A stretch of DNA of 64,000 bases from Prochlorococcus sp. AG-402-P18 (GCA_003216275.1 QCJC01000007.1:49848-113847), one strand, 5' to 3'; numbered from the stretch's first letter, positions 24,875 to 35,022 are shown. The notes: generated from the sequence alone by a model not told the origin. Made by a program: numbers and translations.

Positions 24875-24891
24875 AGGTTGTTTTGCAACCT
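24875..24891 (+). terminator. Hairpin between psbX and ycf66 (possible weak terminator)
   Basis: AGGTTG-TTTTG-CAACCT forms a perfect 6-bp stem. It is followed by TATAAACC rather than a run of T, so attenuation or mRNA stabilisation of psbX is as likely as termination. Confidence 0.45.
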
Positions 24892-24917
24892 ATAAACCTT
24901 TATTTAAGAGGGCAAAT

Positions 24918-25889
24918 TTGGTCAATGCCAGTCTAAATTGGGCCAGCATTGTTGGCATAGTTCTTGCTGTATGCGGAGCTGGCTTATATTTTCTACGGTC
25001 TTTTAAGCCAGCTTTGGCAAGAGATTATGACGTTTTCTTTGCAGCTATAGGTTTGCTTTGCGGCGGAATTCTCTTTTTCCAAGGTTGGCGTTTAGATCCA
25101 ATTTTGCAGTTTGGTCAGTTTTTGCTTGCAGGAACGACAGTTTTTTTCGCTTATGAAAGTGTTCGATTAAGAGGAGTTGCAACTGATCAGGCACGAAGGT
25201 CTTCATATTTTGACGATGAGCCAGAATTACCAATGTCATCCAGGGGAGGATTCCCTGATAATGGAATGGCGCAGTCTTATGATCGATTTGAGGAATCACA
25301 ACCCATAAATAGAAGATTTAAAGGAAGAGATTACAAAGAAGATTATTCAGATGATGAAAGCTACAGTATGAGGCGTCCATCAAGAGCAGCTATTCCTGAA
25401 GAGGCTGTTAGTAGAAGACCAAGGAATACAAGTTCACCAGGTATTAAAGATCGTGGAGGAGACAGAGAGAGAAGAATGGAAAGATTTAGAAATCGAGAAT
25501 CTATGCCAGACACTTCATCAGATTTTGGAGATAGGAGAACTAGTCGACAAGAATTAAGAAGAGGAAGTCGACCTTCATCTAGCGAAGCTTTTGCCTCATC
25601 TAGCCGTAGAAGAGCTGGTTCTCCTAACTCTAGTCAACCAACTACTAGATCTAATGCAGATAATCAAAGTAGAACTTTTACAGATTCTAAAAATATCTCT
25701 AAAACTCAAAAGGATATTGAAGATGCAGCTTTTTCAAGTGCTGATAAAAGAGTATCAAAATCTAGTAATCGTGCTTCTAGGAATTCACGTTCAAATGCCT
25801 CTAATCAAAGGTCTGCTTCAAAGAGTTCTTATTCTGCTTCAAGTAGAAGATCTAGACCCCGAGACAATAGTTCAAGATTTGATGATTAA
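24918..25889 (+). CDS. ycf66: Ycf66-family protein with long Ser/Arg-rich tail
   Basis: The first ~95 residues match Ycf66: three membrane helices (about 8-28, 38-56, 61-80) with LYFLRSFKPALARDYDVFFA and GWRLDPILQFGQFLLAGT between them. The remaining ~225 residues are hydrophilic and low complexity (e.g. SRRSRPRDNSSRF; SSRRRAGSPNSSQP), rich in Ser, Arg, Asn and Asp and almost certainly disordered. The start is TTG 24918 (MVNASLNWA), with no better ATG in frame. Ycf66 is conserved in cyanobacteria and plastids but has no settled function. It is convergent with the hli gene 11 bp away. Confidence 0.85.
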   Translation: MVNASLNWASIVGIVLAVCGAGLYFLRSFKPALARDYDVFFAAIGLLCGGILFFQGWRLDPILQFGQFLLAGTTVFFAYESVRLRGVATDQARRSSYFDDEPELPMSSRGGFPDNGMAQSYDRFEESQPINRRFKGRDYKEDYSDDESYSMRRPSRAAIPEEAVSRRPRNTSSPGIKDRGGDRERRMERFRNRESMPDTSSDFGDRRTSRQELRRGSRPSSSEAFASSSRRRAGSPNSSQPTTRSNADNQSRTFTDSKNISKTQKDIEDAAFSSADKRVSKSSNRASRNSRSNASNQRSASKSSYSASSRRSRPRDNSSRFDD

Positions 25890-25900
25890 TTCTTCTAATT

Positions 25901-26146
25901 TTATTTGAGTATTATTCCAGCCCATTCTAAAAAAGATATTTTACTAATAGCCTCTATTAGTATTATTGCAAAAAAACCAATCATTGCGAATCTTCCATTA
26001 ATTCTTTCTGCGTAGCTACTCCAACCGAATTCCGGAATATCAGTTGTGGTTGCACTTGGAAGAACATTTGTAGTTGCTGAATCAGTTTTTTCCTGTTTTA
26101 TTGATTCATTTTCCAGTGTGTTTTCTGTTTGAGAGTTCATAGACAT
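25901..26146 (-). CDS. hli: High-light-inducible chlorophyll-binding protein (Hli)
   Basis: An 81-aa protein with a polar Thr/Ser-rich N-terminus (1-38) and the Hli core: FGWSSYAERINGRFAMIGFFAII (about 40-62), containing the ExxNGRxAMxGF chlorophyll-binding motif and one membrane helix. The C-terminal FLEWAGII follows. Hli proteins bind chlorophyll and carotenoid and protect or help assemble photosystems under stress. The stop abuts ycf66 tail to tail, and the gene lies 10 bp downstream of the ABC transporter on the same strand, so readthrough from the transporter is possible. Confidence 0.93.
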   Translation of the reverse strand: MSMNSQTENTLENESIKQEKTDSATTNVLPSATTTDIPEFGWSSYAERINGRFAMIGFFAIILIEAISKISFLEWAGIILK

Positions 26147-26156
26147 GAGCTAATTT

Positions 26157-28145
26157 CTAGTTCTCATTAAATGTGTAACTTTCGGCTGGCAGTAATCGCC
26201 AGCCTCTGTTTTCTGTGATTTCCAGAACATTCTCATGATAGTTCTTTAAAGTTGGCCTATGTCCAACGCTAATGCAAGCCATCTCTCGTTGGTTAAGAAG
26301 TTCATAAAGATGTTTTTCTGTATTTACATCTAACGCACTTGTTGCTTCATCTAAAACAACAAATTTAGGTGAATTCAGCAAGAGTCTTGCAAAAGCTAGT
26401 CTTTGTTGCTCCCCTAATGACAAGAGTCTTTGCCAATCTTGCTTAATATTTAGATCTGGGTATCTTTTTAAAATTTGTTGTAATTGTACTTCTTCTAAGA
26501 CGGCTTTTAAATGATCATCACTAAATCTATTCTTGTCTAAAGGATAACATAGTTGTTCTCTTAGAGAGCCAAGAGTCATGTATGGCCTTTGTGGAATAAA
26601 TAATAAATCTCCAGTTGAGGGAGTTTCTATTTGTCCTGATTGTATTGCCCAAAGACCTGAGATTGCTCTCAAAAGAGATGTTTTCCCGCACCCAGAAGGA
26701 CCAACCACCAATAAGGTTTGTCCAATGTTAAGACTTAGGTCTAGATTATTAATTAAAAAATTATCTTTGCCAGGAGTTTTGATGCTCACGTTTTTTAAAA
26801 TAATTGAATCATTAGTTTTAATTTCTGCCTGAAAGTCTTCATATTGATTATCTCTTATCTCATTCATATTTGATTGAAATCCTTCAAGTCTTCCTATGGA
26901 TGCAGAGAATCTAGCTAAAGCTTCTATTTTATAAATAATAAAAAATAATGATCCTTCTAGTAAATTATAATTTAAATTAGCTTGTTGAAAACTACCATAA
27001 TCCATTGCACCACTCAGAATTGGACCTGCAAGAATTATAAAAGGAATGAAAACACTTCCGTAAATCCCAGAGCGTTGTAAGACTCTCAACATTGCTTCCC
27101 ATATTATTAATAGATTAAAATTATCAACAACTGACTTTAGTCTTCTGCTGACTTCTCTTTCTTCTTGATCTTCGCCTGAATAGAAAGCAATTGATTCTGC
27201 ATTATTTCTTACATGAACTAAACCATATCGAAAGTCCGCTTCGAATCTGAGCTGATCATAATTTAATTTAAAAAGCTTTCTACTTGCAAAAAGAAGTAAA
27301 GATGAGACTAAAGTTGCATAAACGACAAGTGCAATTGTTAATTCCTTACTTATACTTAGTAAAATAAAAATGTTTAATGAAAATACTAATAAAGAATCAA
27401 AAATATTAAGAGATAGATCAATTGTTTGAGCGGTAAAATCTCTTGCATCTTCTGTAATTCTTTGATCTGGATTATCGATATTTGTTTCAGATTCATCATT
27501 TGGATTTAAAATGTAATATGTTCTGTCATCTAAATAGTCTGTTATGAGGCTTTTGGATAACCATTCTCTCCATAGAAGTTGAAGTTTTGCTGAAAAATAA
27601 AATTGGAAACTTCTAATTGGAAGAGCTGCAATAAAACAAATTCCGAGAATCCATAAGTTTTTATAACTTTCATTTTCATTTTTCTGTATTAAAGCGTTAG
27701 TAATATCTCTGACAAGAAATGTAATGCCGGCATTAATTCCATTTACAGACAACAACATCAATATAATTAACCCTAATAAAAGCCATGGAATCCATCTTCT
27801 TTGTCTTAACTGACCACGAATTGTGATAAATGAAAAAACTCCTAAGGCAAATAAGCTTGAAATTATTATTCCTGAAGGCCCATTCCAAATTAAATTTAAG
27901 GAATTTTGAACGCCTCCTAAAAATTGGTTTGTTATTCCTGGGGCTACATTACTGAGCAGGCTCATTAAACCTGTTAATGAAAAGAGAACTGTTCCACCTA
28001 CACAAAACAATAGAGCTATTAACAAATAGACAAATAGCCAGCCATTATTCTTTGTATAAGGAAGAAAATATGGCTGAGTAAGCTTTCTTAATTTGATGAG
28101 TTGGCTTACAAGTCCCTTTTGTGCTTTAGAAATTGATGAGGTCAT
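26157..28145 (-). CDS. SbmA/BacA/YddA-type ABC transporter (fused membrane and ATPase domains)
   Basis: A 662-aa protein. The N-terminal ~430 residues form the ABC_membrane_2 (SbmA/BacA-like) domain, with about six to eight helices and the conserved LWREWLSKSLITDYLDDRTYY and NPDQRITEDARDF segments (about 178-230). The C-terminal ATPase has Walker A VGPSGCGKTS (about 479-488), a Q-loop in LFIPQRPYM, signature LSLGEQQRLAFARLLL and Walker B FVVLDEATSALD. Such proteins act as homodimers; relatives include peroxisomal ABCD exporters and vitamin B12/peptide importers. Substrate is unknown. Placed next to hli and psbX, a pigment or lipid role is possible but unproven. Confidence 0.9.
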   Translation of the reverse strand: MTSSISKAQKGLVSQLIKLRKLTQPYFLPYTKNNGWLFVYLLIALLFCVGGTVLFSLTGLMSLLSNVAPGITNQFLGGVQNSLNLIWNGPSGIIISSLFALGVFSFITIRGQLRQRRWIPWLLLGLIILMLLSVNGINAGITFLVRDITNALIQKNENESYKNLWILGICFIAALPIRSFQFYFSAKLQLLWREWLSKSLITDYLDDRTYYILNPNDESETNIDNPDQRITEDARDFTAQTIDLSLNIFDSLLVFSLNIFILLSISKELTIALVVYATLVSSLLLFASRKLFKLNYDQLRFEADFRYGLVHVRNNAESIAFYSGEDQEEREVSRRLKSVVDNFNLLIIWEAMLRVLQRSGIYGSVFIPFIILAGPILSGAMDYGSFQQANLNYNLLEGSLFFIIYKIEALARFSASIGRLEGFQSNMNEIRDNQYEDFQAEIKTNDSIILKNVSIKTPGKDNFLINNLDLSLNIGQTLLVVGPSGCGKTSLLRAISGLWAIQSGQIETPSTGDLLFIPQRPYMTLGSLREQLCYPLDKNRFSDDHLKAVLEEVQLQQILKRYPDLNIKQDWQRLLSLGEQQRLAFARLLLNSPKFVVLDEATSALDVNTEKHLYELLNQREMACISVGHRPTLKNYHENVLEITENRGWRLLPAESYTFNEN

Positions 28146-28266
28146 ATTAATTTGATTATTTCAAATTCAAAAATAAATGATTAGTACTTTAGCTAGCTGA
28201 ATTTTTAAAGTTAAATTCTGTCTATATTTTAATAGCTAAATTAATCAAATGATTTATTTGAATATT

Positions 28267-28548
28267 TTAGCTGAAACCTAAAAATGTTTTGATTGACATT
28301 GGTATTGGAAGTGAAGAAATTAGCTGCATATCAAAAGCATGAACAGCAGGAATAGTCTGATCTAAAATCCATAGAATTAAAAAAGGGGCATTTAAAATAA
28401 TTTGCCATTGCCATTTATAAGTTAAAATCAACCAAATCTTTTTTAATATAGATTGTTGTCTCTCACTGAGGTTTGACCAAAATTCTTCTATATTTGCGTT
28501 TACCTGGTAAACAATGCTGTTTTTATCTGCTGCAGATTTTGAATCCAT
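28267..28548 (-). CDS. Small conserved-looking membrane protein, 93 aa
   Basis: An N-terminal hydrophilic region (to ~40) is followed by a hydrophobic segment WLILTYKWQWQIILNAPFLILWIL (about 41-64), a Pro-rich turn (DQTIPAVHAFD) and a short hydrophobic tail ending KTFLGFS. It reads like a cyanobacteria-restricted small membrane protein. The start is the ATG at 28548. No family is recognised. It sits upstream of the SbmA-type transporter, 121 bp from its start, on the same strand. Confidence 0.65.
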   Translation of the reverse strand: MDSKSAADKNSIVYQVNANIEEFWSNLSERQQSILKKIWLILTYKWQWQIILNAPFLILWILDQTIPAVHAFDMQLISSLPIPMSIKTFLGFS

Positions 28549-28664
28549 CGAACATAATTAATTTCCCGATATTTATAGCGCATTAATAGGTCGAGATGGG
28601 TCTTTAACTAAGCCAGTAAAGCAATCGTGCTGATTGATTAGGAATAGTCCTGACTATTGAAAAT

Positions 28665-29000
28665 TTATCCTGGAGGCCATTTTAATTTCCTTCCACCGAT
28701 AATATGAATATGTAAGTGAAATACTGTTTGGCCAGCTTCCTCTCCTGTATTGATAACAGTTCTCCAACTTTCTAAACCTAGAGAACTAGCAATTTCAGTT
28801 CCTTTTAGAAGTAAGTGACCTAGTAATTCTTGATCTTCGTCTTTTATTTGTTTAAGACTTTGAATAGGTTTCCTAGGAATTATTAAAATATGAATAGGTG
28901 CTTGGGGAGTTATGTCCTTGAAAGCCAGACATTTTTCATCGCTAAAAACCTCATCACAAGGAATTTCACCACTGAGAATTTTGTCGAAAATTGTTGTCAT
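28665..29000 (-). CDS. HIT-family nucleotide hydrolase
   Basis: A 111-aa HIT protein with the histidine triad HLHIHIIGG (95-103: His95, His97, His99) and the upstream KDITPQAPIHILIIPRKPI nucleotide-binding loop. HIT (Hint-branch) enzymes hydrolyse AMP-lysyl or adenosine phosphoramidates; the physiological substrate is open. Length and start (MTTIFDKILSGEIPCD) are canonical. It is 67 bp downstream of def on the same strand, so the two may be cotranscribed. Confidence 0.95.
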   Translation of the reverse strand: MTTIFDKILSGEIPCDEVFSDEKCLAFKDITPQAPIHILIIPRKPIQSLKQIKDEDQELLGHLLLKGTEIASSLGLESWRTVINTGEEAGQTVFHLHIHIIGGRKLKWPPG

Positions 29001-29067
29001 TTAATTCAGGGATGGATAAAAATCTGAATCTAGTGCAATTCTTTGCAGTTGGAATTGAAAATTTTGT

Positions 29068-29676
29068 TCAACTCGCTGCTTTTCTTACATCGTTTTGATT
29101 GAAATTATTTTCATTTAATTGTTTTTTGAGTTCATCTTCATCAGTTACTTTATCCACAAAACAAACACCATTTAGGTGATCTATTTCGTGTTGAATACAT
29201 CTTGCCATGAGACCATCAGCATTCATTTTTTTTGGTCTTCCCATTTCATCTCGATAACTTAATTTGATAGATGAAGGCCTTAACACATTTAGGTAAACGC
29301 CAGGAATACTTAGACAACCTTCTTCATAAGTGTCTAAACTTGCACTAGATGAAATTATCTCAGGATTTATAAAAACATTTGGGGGTTCATTTGGATCTTC
29401 AAAATTTAAATCAATAACAAGAATCCTTTTGTGTATTCCTACTTGTGGTGCTGCTAAACCAATACCTTTGGCTGAATACATGGTTATAAGCATATCTTTA
29501 ACTAACTTTCGAATTGAGTCATCAACTTTGACGATACGATTAGCTGGAGTTCTTAAGGCTTCATGGCCAAGCTGGTAAACCTTCAATGGAGGATTCTTGA
29601 CAGCTTCTTTCGAAACTGAAATCAAAGGCTTCTTCTTTTCTGCATTTTTTGCAAGTTGAGCAAAACTGCCAGCCAA
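29068..29676 (-). CDS. def: Peptide deformylase
   Basis: A 202-aa Fe(II)-dependent enzyme that removes the formyl group from nascent N-terminal Met. All three motifs are present: GIGLAAPQVG (71-80), EEGCLSIPG (118-126, Cys121) and QHEIDHLNG (162-170, His163, Glu164, His167). It has an N-terminal extension of ~35 residues (to KVYQLGHEAL), common in cyanobacterial enzymes. The start at 29676 gives MAGSFAQLAKNAEKKK. It is divergent from the S9 peptidase, with 83 bp between starts. Confidence 0.97.
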   Translation of the reverse strand: MAGSFAQLAKNAEKKKPLISVSKEAVKNPPLKVYQLGHEALRTPANRIVKVDDSIRKLVKDMLITMYSAKGIGLAAPQVGIHKRILVIDLNFEDPNEPPNVFINPEIISSSASLDTYEEGCLSIPGVYLNVLRPSSIKLSYRDEMGRPKKMNADGLMARCIQHEIDHLNGVCFVDKVTDEDELKKQLNENNFNQNDVRKAAS

Positions 29677-29759
29677 AGGAGTCTCTAAACAACAACATTT
29701 ATACTTTACTTTGTTTTAAGTTCCATGAGTGAATTAATCATTGACTCTCAACATCAAAG

Positions 29760-31691
29760 ATGAATCAAACAATTACAAACTTGGATGCTGAAAAAATTTA
29801 TGGTGAATCACCCATATTTAAAGAGCCTAAAATATTAGGAGACTGGGTTTTGTGGCTTGAACAAAGACCCAATGAAAAGGGAAGAACTACAGCTTTGATT
29901 AGACCTTGGAGAGAAAAAAATTTGTCACCTCAGGAATTAACACCTTATCCTATAGATTTGAGGACAAAGTTTCATAGTTATGGTGGTGCACCCTTAACAG
30001 CAACACTAAATGGATCAGATCTGATATTAACTTGGATTGATAATTGTGATAATTGCTTGTGGATGGGATCTTGGTTTTGTGAGAATGACAATAAGAAATC
30101 TTCTTCTTTTAAATTATTATCTAAAATAAAACCTTTTTGTCTGTCAAAGAAGCATAATTCTGTTCTTGCCGGAGGTGTAATTGACCTAGAAGAAAATACT
30201 TGGATTGGTTTGATGGAATATAAAGGATGTGATTATATAGTTTCTTATTCTTTAGAAAAAACCAATCAACACCCAAATTTTATTTACTCATCTCATGGCT
30301 TTTTAGGTTACCTTGCTCTGAACTCTAGAGATAGGAAACTGGCGTGGATTGAATGGGAAAAAACTTCAATGCCTTGGGATTCGAATGAATTAAAATTAGC
30401 TAAATTAAATGAGCAGGGAACAATTATAAAAACAGTAACCTTTAATAATGAATACCTTAAATTTAATGGAAAAATATCATTTTTTAATCCTATTTGGTCT
30501 GATAAAGGAGACCTTTATGTAGCCGAAGATAGTAGTGGATGGTGGAATATAACTCAGATTCAAACTGACACTAATAATAATTCTATTTCTATTTCTCAAA
30601 ATAGATGGACTATTCAAGCTGAAGTTGCTTTCCCTCAATGGGTTCTTGGTATGTCGAGCTTTGCATGTGTAGGAGATGATCTGGTTGGAGCGTTTGCTCA
30701 GGGAGGGATTTGGAACTTGGCTTTATTTCAGGAAAATGGTGCTATTCGAATTATTGATCAACCTTTTAATGATTTCTCAGGTCTTAGTTCTTGTCAAAAT
30801 AGACTTGTTTCAATTGCTAGTAATTCTGTAATTAGTGAAGGGATTTTTGAAATAGATTTATTTGATAAAAGTTGGAATCATACTCCTGCTTCAAAATGGA
30901 GTTTGGATGAAAAGGAAATCAGTGTCGGTGAATCTTTTTGGTTTATTGGATCAAATGAAGATAAGGTTCATTCTTGGTATTATCCGCCACTTAATAGCAA
31001 AATCAAGCCACCCCCTTTATTAGTAAAAAGTCATAGCGGTCCAACTGGTATGGCTCATTCAGGATTAGATCTTGAAGTGCAATTTTGGACTTCAAGAGGT
31101 TGGGCTGTAGTTGATGTTAATTACGGAGGTTCTTCTGGGTTTGGAAGGGAATATAGAGATCGTTTAAGAAAAAATTGGGGCGTAATAGATGTAGATGATT
31201 GTACTAAAGCTGCTCAGGCTTTGATTGATTCTGGCAAAGCGAATAAGAAGTTTATAGCAATTACTGGTAGTAGTGCATCAGCTTTTACAGCTTTATGTTG
31301 CTTATTATCAACTGATATTTTTAAAATTGCATCTTGTAAGTACGCTGTTTCTGATTTGATAGAAATGGTTAATTCAACTCATAGATTTGAAGAATTTTAT
31401 TTGGATTATTTAATAGGTAATATAGACTATGATTATGAAAAATATATTAAAAGATCGCCAAGTAAAAATGTTAATAAAATCAATGTTCCATTGATTTTAT
31501 TTCATGGATTAAAAGATAAGATTATCTCATCTGATCAATCAATTGCCATCAAAGATGAATTGATAAAACGTAAAGTTCCTGTCGAACTAAATTTATTTGA
31601 AAACGAAGGTCATGGTTTTAAGGATGGTGAGATCAAGGTTGATGTTCTTAAAAAAACAGAATCTTTTTTTCGAAAATATCTAAATATCTAA
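29760..31691 (+). CDS. S9-family (prolyl oligopeptidase-type) serine peptidase
   Basis: A 643-aa protein: an N-terminal seven-blade-type propeller (about 20-390, repeated WxxW/W-D motifs) and a C-terminal alpha/beta hydrolase. The catalytic region has GGSSGFGREYRDRLRKNWG (oxyanion side), the nucleophile elbow TGSSASAF with Ser505, GLKDKI for the Asp and NEGHGF for the His. The elbow is GSSAS instead of the usual GxSxGG, so activity is likely but the surroundings of the Ser are unusual. It has no signal peptide and is presumably cytosolic. It ends 5 bp from the convergent sufS. Confidence 0.9.
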   Translation: MNQTITNLDAEKIYGESPIFKEPKILGDWVLWLEQRPNEKGRTTALIRPWREKNLSPQELTPYPIDLRTKFHSYGGAPLTATLNGSDLILTWIDNCDNCLWMGSWFCENDNKKSSSFKLLSKIKPFCLSKKHNSVLAGGVIDLEENTWIGLMEYKGCDYIVSYSLEKTNQHPNFIYSSHGFLGYLALNSRDRKLAWIEWEKTSMPWDSNELKLAKLNEQGTIIKTVTFNNEYLKFNGKISFFNPIWSDKGDLYVAEDSSGWWNITQIQTDTNNNSISISQNRWTIQAEVAFPQWVLGMSSFACVGDDLVGAFAQGGIWNLALFQENGAIRIIDQPFNDFSGLSSCQNRLVSIASNSVISEGIFEIDLFDKSWNHTPASKWSLDEKEISVGESFWFIGSNEDKVHSWYYPPLNSKIKPPPLLVKSHSGPTGMAHSGLDLEVQFWTSRGWAVVDVNYGGSSGFGREYRDRLRKNWGVIDVDDCTKAAQALIDSGKANKKFIAITGSSASAFTALCCLLSTDIFKIASCKYAVSDLIEMVNSTHRFEEFYLDYLIGNIDYDYEKYIKRSPSKNVNKINVPLILFHGLKDKIISSDQSIAIKDELIKRKVPVELNLFENEGHGFKDGEIKVDVLKKTESFFRKYLNI

Positions 31692-31695
31692 ATAT

Positions 31696-32940
31696 CTAGG
31701 AGTTTTTCTTTAAAAAAGCAATTATTGATTTTAACTCTTCTGTAAGACAGTCAATTTCGTGTGGAGTAGACGTAAAGCTCAAGCTCGCTCGAGCTGTGCT
31801 TTTTATTTCATAGAAGCGATGCAGTGGTTGGCAGCAATGATGCCCACTTCTGATGCAAATATTGCTGTTATCAAGTAATTCCGCAATATCATTAGAGTGA
31901 ATTCCTTTGATATGAAATGTTGCTAGTGGTCCTCTATCAGGCTGGATATTTGGACTAGGGCCAAGAATATTCAAACCATCAATTTGTTCTAGTTGATGAA
32001 AAAGATATTTTGTTAATTCTTTCTCATAATTATGAATTTCATTTAATCCAATTGATTGTAAATAATTAAGGGCTACTCCCATTCCTATTGCTTCTCCTAT
32101 CGCAGGCGTTCCTGCTTCAAATTTATGAGGTAAGTTCGCCCAAGTGCTTCTATCTTCAAAAACTTCATCAATCATTTCTCCTCCACCCAAGAAAGGAGGT
32201 ATTTTTTCTAAGATCTCTTCTTTCCCCCATAAAAAACCTATTCCTGTGGGACCACAAAGCTTATGGGAAGAACCTGCAAGAAAGTCAACACCAAGTTTTT
32301 TAATATCTACAATTTTATGGGCAAGACTTTGGCAAGCATCTAGAAGAACTAAGCTACCTTTTTTATGTGCAAGATGAGAAATTTCTTCAATAGGATTACA
32401 ACAACCAAGAGTATTACTTACATGAACTAGACTTACAAGTTTGGTTTTATGACTCAGCTTTTTCCTGAAATCATCAAGATCTAATTTTCCATTCTGGTCG
32501 ATATTAATATAAGAGATTTTACATTTTTTTTGTTTGGCTATTATTTGCCAAGGAACTATATTGCTGTGATGTTCCATTAAACTTAATAATATTTCATCAT
32601 CTTTTTGAAGTTCAGAATTTCCCCAGGTGTAAGCTACGAGATTGATAGCTTCTGTAGCATTTCTAGTAAAAATAATCTCCTTTTCATTATTACTATTAAT
32701 AAAGTTTGATGTTAACTTTCTTGCATGTTCAAATTCTTTTGTCGCGATAGCACTTAGTTGGTGAGCTCCTCTGTGAACATTAGCATTTTGAGAACAATAA
32801 TATGTTTTTAAAGCATTTATAACTTCTTGCGGCTTTTGACTAGTTGCTGCATGATCTAAATATATTAAATGACTATTTCCAGTAATTATTGGGAAATCAT
32901 TTCTTCTTTTTTGAGCAATCTTTTCTACTAAATCTTTCAC
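31696..32940 (-). CDS. sufS: Cysteine desulfurase SufS
   Basis: A 414-aa PLP enzyme of the SufS/group II type that takes sulfur from cysteine for Fe-S cluster assembly. The PLP Lys is Lys227 in AGSSHKLCGPTG. The active-site Cys lies in RSGHHCCQPL near residue 370. LMEHHSNIVPWQ contains the conserved PLP-contact His. The start overlaps the sufD stop by 4 bp. It is the last gene of sufBCDS. Confidence 0.97.
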   Translation of the reverse strand: MKDLVEKIAQKRRNDFPIITGNSHLIYLDHAATSQKPQEVINALKTYYCSQNANVHRGAHQLSAIATKEFEHARKLTSNFINSNNEKEIIFTRNATEAINLVAYTWGNSELQKDDEILLSLMEHHSNIVPWQIIAKQKKCKISYINIDQNGKLDLDDFRKKLSHKTKLVSLVHVSNTLGCCNPIEEISHLAHKKGSLVLLDACQSLAHKIVDIKKLGVDFLAGSSHKLCGPTGIGFLWGKEEILEKIPPFLGGGEMIDEVFEDRSTWANLPHKFEAGTPAIGEAIGMGVALNYLQSIGLNEIHNYEKELTKYLFHQLEQIDGLNILGPSPNIQPDRGPLATFHIKGIHSNDIAELLDNSNICIRSGHHCCQPLHRFYEIKSTARASLSFTSTPHEIDCLTEELKSIIAFLKKNS

Positions 32941-34184
32941 TTTTTTATCTCTCTTATGAGTTTTTCAATAAAGTTCCACTTATTCGCACTTGTTGGAAAG
33001 TTTGAAACAACTTCTTCATAATATCCTTGTAATAATAAAGAATTAGCATGGTCATTATCAATACCTCTACTCAGTAAATAAAATAGTTCTTCCTCTTGGA
33101 GTTGGCTGACAGTTGCTCCATGAGTGCAACTAACATCATCTGCAATTATTTCAAGTTCTGGTTTTGTATCTATTCTTGCACGTTTAGAAAGTAGTAGATT
33201 TCTACTCAGTTGAGCAGCTTCAGTTTTTTGAGCGTTTTGAGGTACTGCAATAGAACCATTAAATATGCAATGGGAATATTCCGAAGCAACTGCTTTTTGT
33301 AATTGATCAAGCTTGCCATTGGGACCCTCAAATCTGATGAGAGAGTGTGTGGCTATTTGTTCTTTTGATTTTGTTACTTGGAGCCCTTTCATAATCGTTG
33401 AAGCTTCTCCCTTGCTTTGGATTATCCGTGGTTCAAAGCGGGCGTAATTCCACCCATGATGTATGGAATGAAGAGAATACTTACTTTTTTCTGATTGCTC
33501 TACAGCTAAGGTGCAAATGGAAGAGGATTGGTGCCCCTCACCCATCGAAATTAATCCATGAGTTAACTCTACGTTCGATTCTAGTTTTATTTCAATTAAA
33601 TGATTTTGTGCTGAATTGTTCTTACCTATAAAAACTTGCAAAAGATCTAATTTTGCTCCTTCTTCTATCAGTAAAAATATTCTTGTAAAGACTGAATTTT
33701 CTGCTATAGATGGTAATACAATTTCTAATGACTCGTGAAAGTTGCTTTTAATTTTTAAAGCTAAAAGCTCTGAGCTTGCTGCTTGATTAAGACATACTGA
33801 AACATCATTCTTTATATTAGTTAATTTAACTATTTCCCCTAGATTTTCCTTGATTTCCATATCGCTGAGTTTATCAATACCATTAGGTAAGTTAATATCT
33901 TTAATTGGATTTTCATGAGGATTGATTATAATTCTCTCTCTATCATTATCCTTCTCGGGAAATATAGATTTTATTTTTGATGATAAATCTCTTTTATTGA
34001 ATTCTGGTAATGATAAAAAACTATTTAGTTTATTTAAGTTGCATAATCGCCAAGCTTCATCCTTATTTGATGGCATACCCTTTTTCAAGAGTAATTCTCT
34101 CCCTATTGTTTGCTCTTTTTTTAAATAACCTTGAGGAGGAGGAAGAGAATTAATCCATTCTCGGCAAATAGCCGATGATTTCAT
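32937..34184 (-). CDS. sufD: Fe-S assembly scaffold subunit SufD
   Basis: A 415-aa SufBD-family protein. The N-terminal helical part (about 1-100) is divergent. The beta-helix core follows, and the C-terminal signature [28 protein letters not shown] (split as [13 protein letters not shown] and [12 protein letters not shown], about 343-372) is typical of the family. SufD partners SufB in the SufBC2D complex. It overlaps sufC upstream and sufS downstream by 4 bp each, so translation is coupled. Confidence 0.96.
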   Translation of the reverse strand: MKSSAICREWINSLPPPQGYLKKEQTIGRELLLKKGMPSNKDEAWRLCNLNKLNSFLSLPEFNKRDLSSKIKSIFPEKDNDRERIIINPHENPIKDINLPNGIDKLSDMEIKENLGEIVKLTNIKNDVSVCLNQAASSELLALKIKSNFHESLEIVLPSIAENSVFTRIFLLIEEGAKLDLLQVFIGKNNSAQNHLIEIKLESNVELTHGLISMGEGHQSSSICTLAVEQSEKSKYSLHSIHHGWNYARFEPRIIQSKGEASTIMKGLQVTKSKEQIATHSLIRFEGPNGKLDQLQKAVASEYSHCIFNGSIAVPQNAQKTEAAQLSRNLLLSKRARIDTKPELEIIADDVSCTHGATVSQLQEEELFYLLSRGIDNDHANSLLLQGYYEEVVSNFPTSANKWNFIEKLIREIKK

Positions 34185-34972
34185 TTTGCCATCTCCCTAT
34201 CTTTGGAATTTTTATCAATGAAGTCATATCCAGTTTTTTCAAGATCAATTGCAAGATCTTTATCTCCAGTTTTTATTATTTTTCCATCCGCCATGATGTG
34301 TACAAAGTCAGGAGTAATTTCATTTAGAAGTCTTTGATAATGTGTTATTAATATTGTTGCCGAACTTGGTTTAGAGAGTTTATTTATACCGGACGCAACA
34401 ATTCTTAGAGCATCAATATCAAGACCTGAATCGGTTTCATCTAGGATTGATATTGTTGGTTCAAGAAGAGCCATTTGCAGAATTTCGTTGCGTTTTTTTT
34501 CTCCACCAGAAAAGCCCTCATTCACACTTCTTTCTAGAAAGGCTGGATCCATTTCTACTATTTTTAATCTTTCTTTCACTAGATCTTCGAATTCAAAAGT
34601 ATCCAATTCACTTTTAAGTAATTCTTTTCTTCTTGAATTTGTGGCAACCCTTAGGAATTCTAGATTACTAACTCCAGGAATTTCGACTGGATATTGAAAA
34701 CCAAGAAAGATTCCAATTCTTGCTCTTTCCTCTGGAGCTAGTTCCAGAATATTGGTACCTTTAAAATGTATGGAACCCGATAGAATTTTGTAAGATGGAT
34801 GCCCAGCAATAACTTTCGAAAGTGTACTTTTTCCGCTTCCATTGCGACCCATGATTGCGTGGATTTCTCCTTCATTTACTAATAAATTTACTCCATGAAG
34901 TATATGTTGATCTTCAACACTGGCATGAAGATCTTTAATAGATAATATTGTTTTTGAAGTTGATGAAATCAC
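34181..34972 (-). CDS. sufC: Fe-S assembly ATPase SufC
   Basis: A 263-aa ABC-type ATPase with Walker [10 protein letters not shown] (about 42-50), signature [12 protein letters not shown] (about 153-164), Walker B in [12 protein letters not shown] and H-loop THYQR. It powers the SufBCD scaffold rather than a transporter. It follows sufB after 50 bp and its stop overlaps the sufD start. Confidence 0.97.
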   Translation of the reverse strand: MISSTSKTILSIKDLHASVEDQHILHGVNLLVNEGEIHAIMGRNGSGKSTLSKVIAGHPSYKILSGSIHFKGTNILELAPEERARIGIFLGFQYPVEIPGVSNLEFLRVATNSRRKELLKSELDTFEFEDLVKERLKIVEMDPAFLERSVNEGFSGGEKKRNEILQMALLEPTISILDETDSGLDIDALRIVASGINKLSKPSSATILITHYQRLLNEITPDFVHIMADGKIIKTGDKDLAIDLEKTGYDFIDKNSKDREMAK

Positions 34973-35022
34973 TAAATTAGAGAGAAAGTTGTAGAGGAGA
35001 GAAGTATGGTTTTAGTTTATTC

